The notes beneath the pieces are model-generated. The model did not search any database and had not been told where the DNA came from. It worked only from the letters and a program-made list of their open reading frames with translations. 64,000 nt of DNA, from contig NZ_JAGUQP010000002.1 of the NCBI RefSeq assembly GCF_018704065.1, positions 62,001 through 126,000 of the forward strand. Direction: 5' to 3'. The position numbers and the translations under genes are program-made. Positions 63,108 through 64,000 of this stretch are shown here, one piece after another. This stretch comes from Desulfovulcanus ferrireducens (GTDB lineage: Bacteria > Desulfobacterota > Desulfovibrionia > Desulfovibrionales > Desulfonatronovibrionaceae). How positions within the stretch are numbered: the first letter of the stretch is position 1; the number at the start of each line of letters is the position of its first letter.

Positions 63108-64000
63108 ATGAAAATTATTAGTTTGAAATTTTATCATCCTGAACCCCAAAAAAAGAAAATGGCTGTTTGGCCAGTTTTTCTTCCCTTTGCCGGGTGCAGT
63201 AAAACCAGGTGTGTTTATTGCGCTCAGAATCTGCAAACCGGAGAGTTGGAGCGTCTTGATTTCAAGAGCATTGGAGAAAAAATCGAGAACGAGCTCAATG
63301 ACCGATTTGTCCAAAAAAAGGAAGCCATTGGCCTTGGGTTTTTTGGCGGGACATTTACTGGCCTGTCCAAAGAGAAAATGATTTATTTTTTGTCATTGAC
63401 AAAAAAACTAAAGGATAAAGGGATAATTAGCCATATTCGCTGTTCAACCAGGCCGGATATGATCAGCCCGGATATTTTAAGCTTGCTAGGTGACCATGGA
63501 GTTGATTTGGTTGAGCTGGGAGTGCAAAGCTTTGATAATCAGGTATTGGAATTAAGCGGTCGGGGCTACTGTCGGGCAGATATAGTTGCGGCCTGCGAAA
63601 TGATTTCGAGAGCGGGCCTGAGTCTGGGCATTCAACTTTTGCCGGGGCTGCCTGGACATGCACTGAAGAGTTGGTTTGAAGATGTGCGTTTTTCTATAGA
63701 GATGCAACCGGAAGTTGTGCGCATCTATCCATGTCTGGTTCTCAAATCCACTCTTTTGGCCAGGTGGTGGGCCAAAGGTCAGTATCAACCGTGGAGCTTA
63801 CCAGAGACTGTGTCTGCAATAGCTTTAAGCCTCCCGTTTTTTTGGCGGGCTAAAGTGCAGGTTATTCGTCTTGGTTTGACTCCGGAAAAAAGTCTGATGA
63901 AAAATATTTTGGCCGGCCCGTGGCATCCGGCTTTGGGGAATATGTGTAGAAGCATCGCTCTCAGACATCTATTATTGTGTGAGTTGGCCAAGATTGGGTC
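63108..64000 (+). CDS. Radical SAM protein, Elp3-like, partial
   Basis: Runs off the right end of the window, so only 297 codons are visible. It begins MKIISLKFYHPEPQKKKMAV and has the radical SAM cluster motif CSKTRCVYC (CX4CX2C) near residue 30, FFGGTFTGLSKEKM, STRPDMIS and the ELGVQSFDNQVLELSGRG segment that follow it in Elp3/HemN-like proteins. The start ATG at 63108 lacks a clear ribosome site, but the next in-frame ATG (63159) would trim close to the cluster. The C-terminal domain is not visible, so the substrate is unknown. Confidence 0.8.
   Translation, partial: MKIISLKFYHPEPQKKKMAVWPVFLPFAGCSKTRCVYCAQNLQTGELERLDFKSIGEKIENELNDRFVQKKEAIGLGFFGGTFTGLSKEKMIYFLSLTKKLKDKGIISHIRCSTRPDMISPDILSLLGDHGVDLVELGVQSFDNQVLELSGRGYCRADIVAACEMISRAGLSLGIQLLPGLPGHALKSWFEDVRFSIEMQPEVVRIYPCLVLKSTLLARWWAKGQYQPWSLPETVSAIALSLPFFWRAKVQVIRLGLTPEKSLMKNILAGPWHPALGNMCRSIALRHLLLCELAKIG

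Overview
The window reads as chromosome of a sulfate-reducing deltaproteobacterium (Desulfovibrionales-like, Desulfobacterota). This rests on co-occurring traits: a periplasmic tetraheme cytochrome c3, futalosine-pathway menaquinone genes, the siroheme-dependent (Ahb) heme route, the archaeal-type entry into the shikimate pathway, and an Mvh/Hdr flavin-based electron-bifurcating hydrogenase. The dsr, apr and sat genes are not in the window, so sulfate reduction itself is inferred. No phage, CRISPR array or transposase gene was found. The accessory DNA is a family of small non-coding repeats.

Layout. 1-3.3 kb: repeats, a TrmO-aldolase fusion, a small unknown gene and a PsiE-like membrane protein. 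3.3-9 kb: purL and an HDOD/PAS/GGDEF protein. 9.1-14.6 kb, mostly minus strand: prenyl synthase, mqnD, mqnB, a 57-aa ORF, a UDP-sugar dehydrogenase, a DUF2065 gene (plus), ubiE and a second 57-aa ORF. 14.9-18.9 kb: coiled-coil protein, cytochrome c3, hemL, ahbB. 19-21 kb: repeat-rich, with one lone secreted-protein gene. 21.1-23.4 kb: amtB-glnB and a long regulatory region. 23.6-35.9 kb: a large aromatic amino acid cluster (aroA', aroB', pheA, aroA, tyrA, then trpEGDCFBA), followed by glnA. 37.5-41.4 kb: ModF-like ABC protein, typA, tRNA-Ala. 41.6-46.7 kb: ahbD-ahbA, a USP/kinase pair, rpe, an Lrp regulator. 46.8-54.7 kb: putA, comM, lepB, lepA, hydrogenase protease. 54.8-60.8 kb: hdrA-mvhD-mvhG-mvhA. 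61-64 kb: rlpA, ihfA, a HIT protein and a radical SAM gene cut by the window end.

Three points stand out. First, three of the four hydrogenase/Hdr genes contain an in-frame TGA at a conserved Cys position, each followed by a SECIS-like hairpin; mvhA, mvhD and hdrA should be read through as selenoproteins, and ordinary gene calling truncates or splits them. Second, the aromatic cluster carries two apparent transcription attenuators. A 30-codon leader peptide with a run of Phe, Tyr and Trp codons (FSFYFWYFYF) precedes aroA' and a terminator/antiterminator pair. A second attenuator lies before trpE, and its 'leader peptide' appears to be the Trp-Trp-Trp C-terminal tail of TyrA itself. Third, amtB-glnB and glnA share sigma54-like promoters and a common upstream palindrome (ACAAWWTTGT, often preceded by GGTGA) at nearly equal distances, suggesting a shared nitrogen activator.

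Several genes work as sets: menaquinone (prenyl synthase, MqnB, MqnD, UbiE), heme (HemL, AhbA, AhbB, AhbD), nitrogen (AmtB, a PII lacking the uridylylation Tyr, an alpha-type glutamine synthetase), proline use (Lrp, PutA) and hydrogen-dependent bifurcation (HdrA, MvhDGA, maturation protease). All functions are from reading the sequence without database searches.
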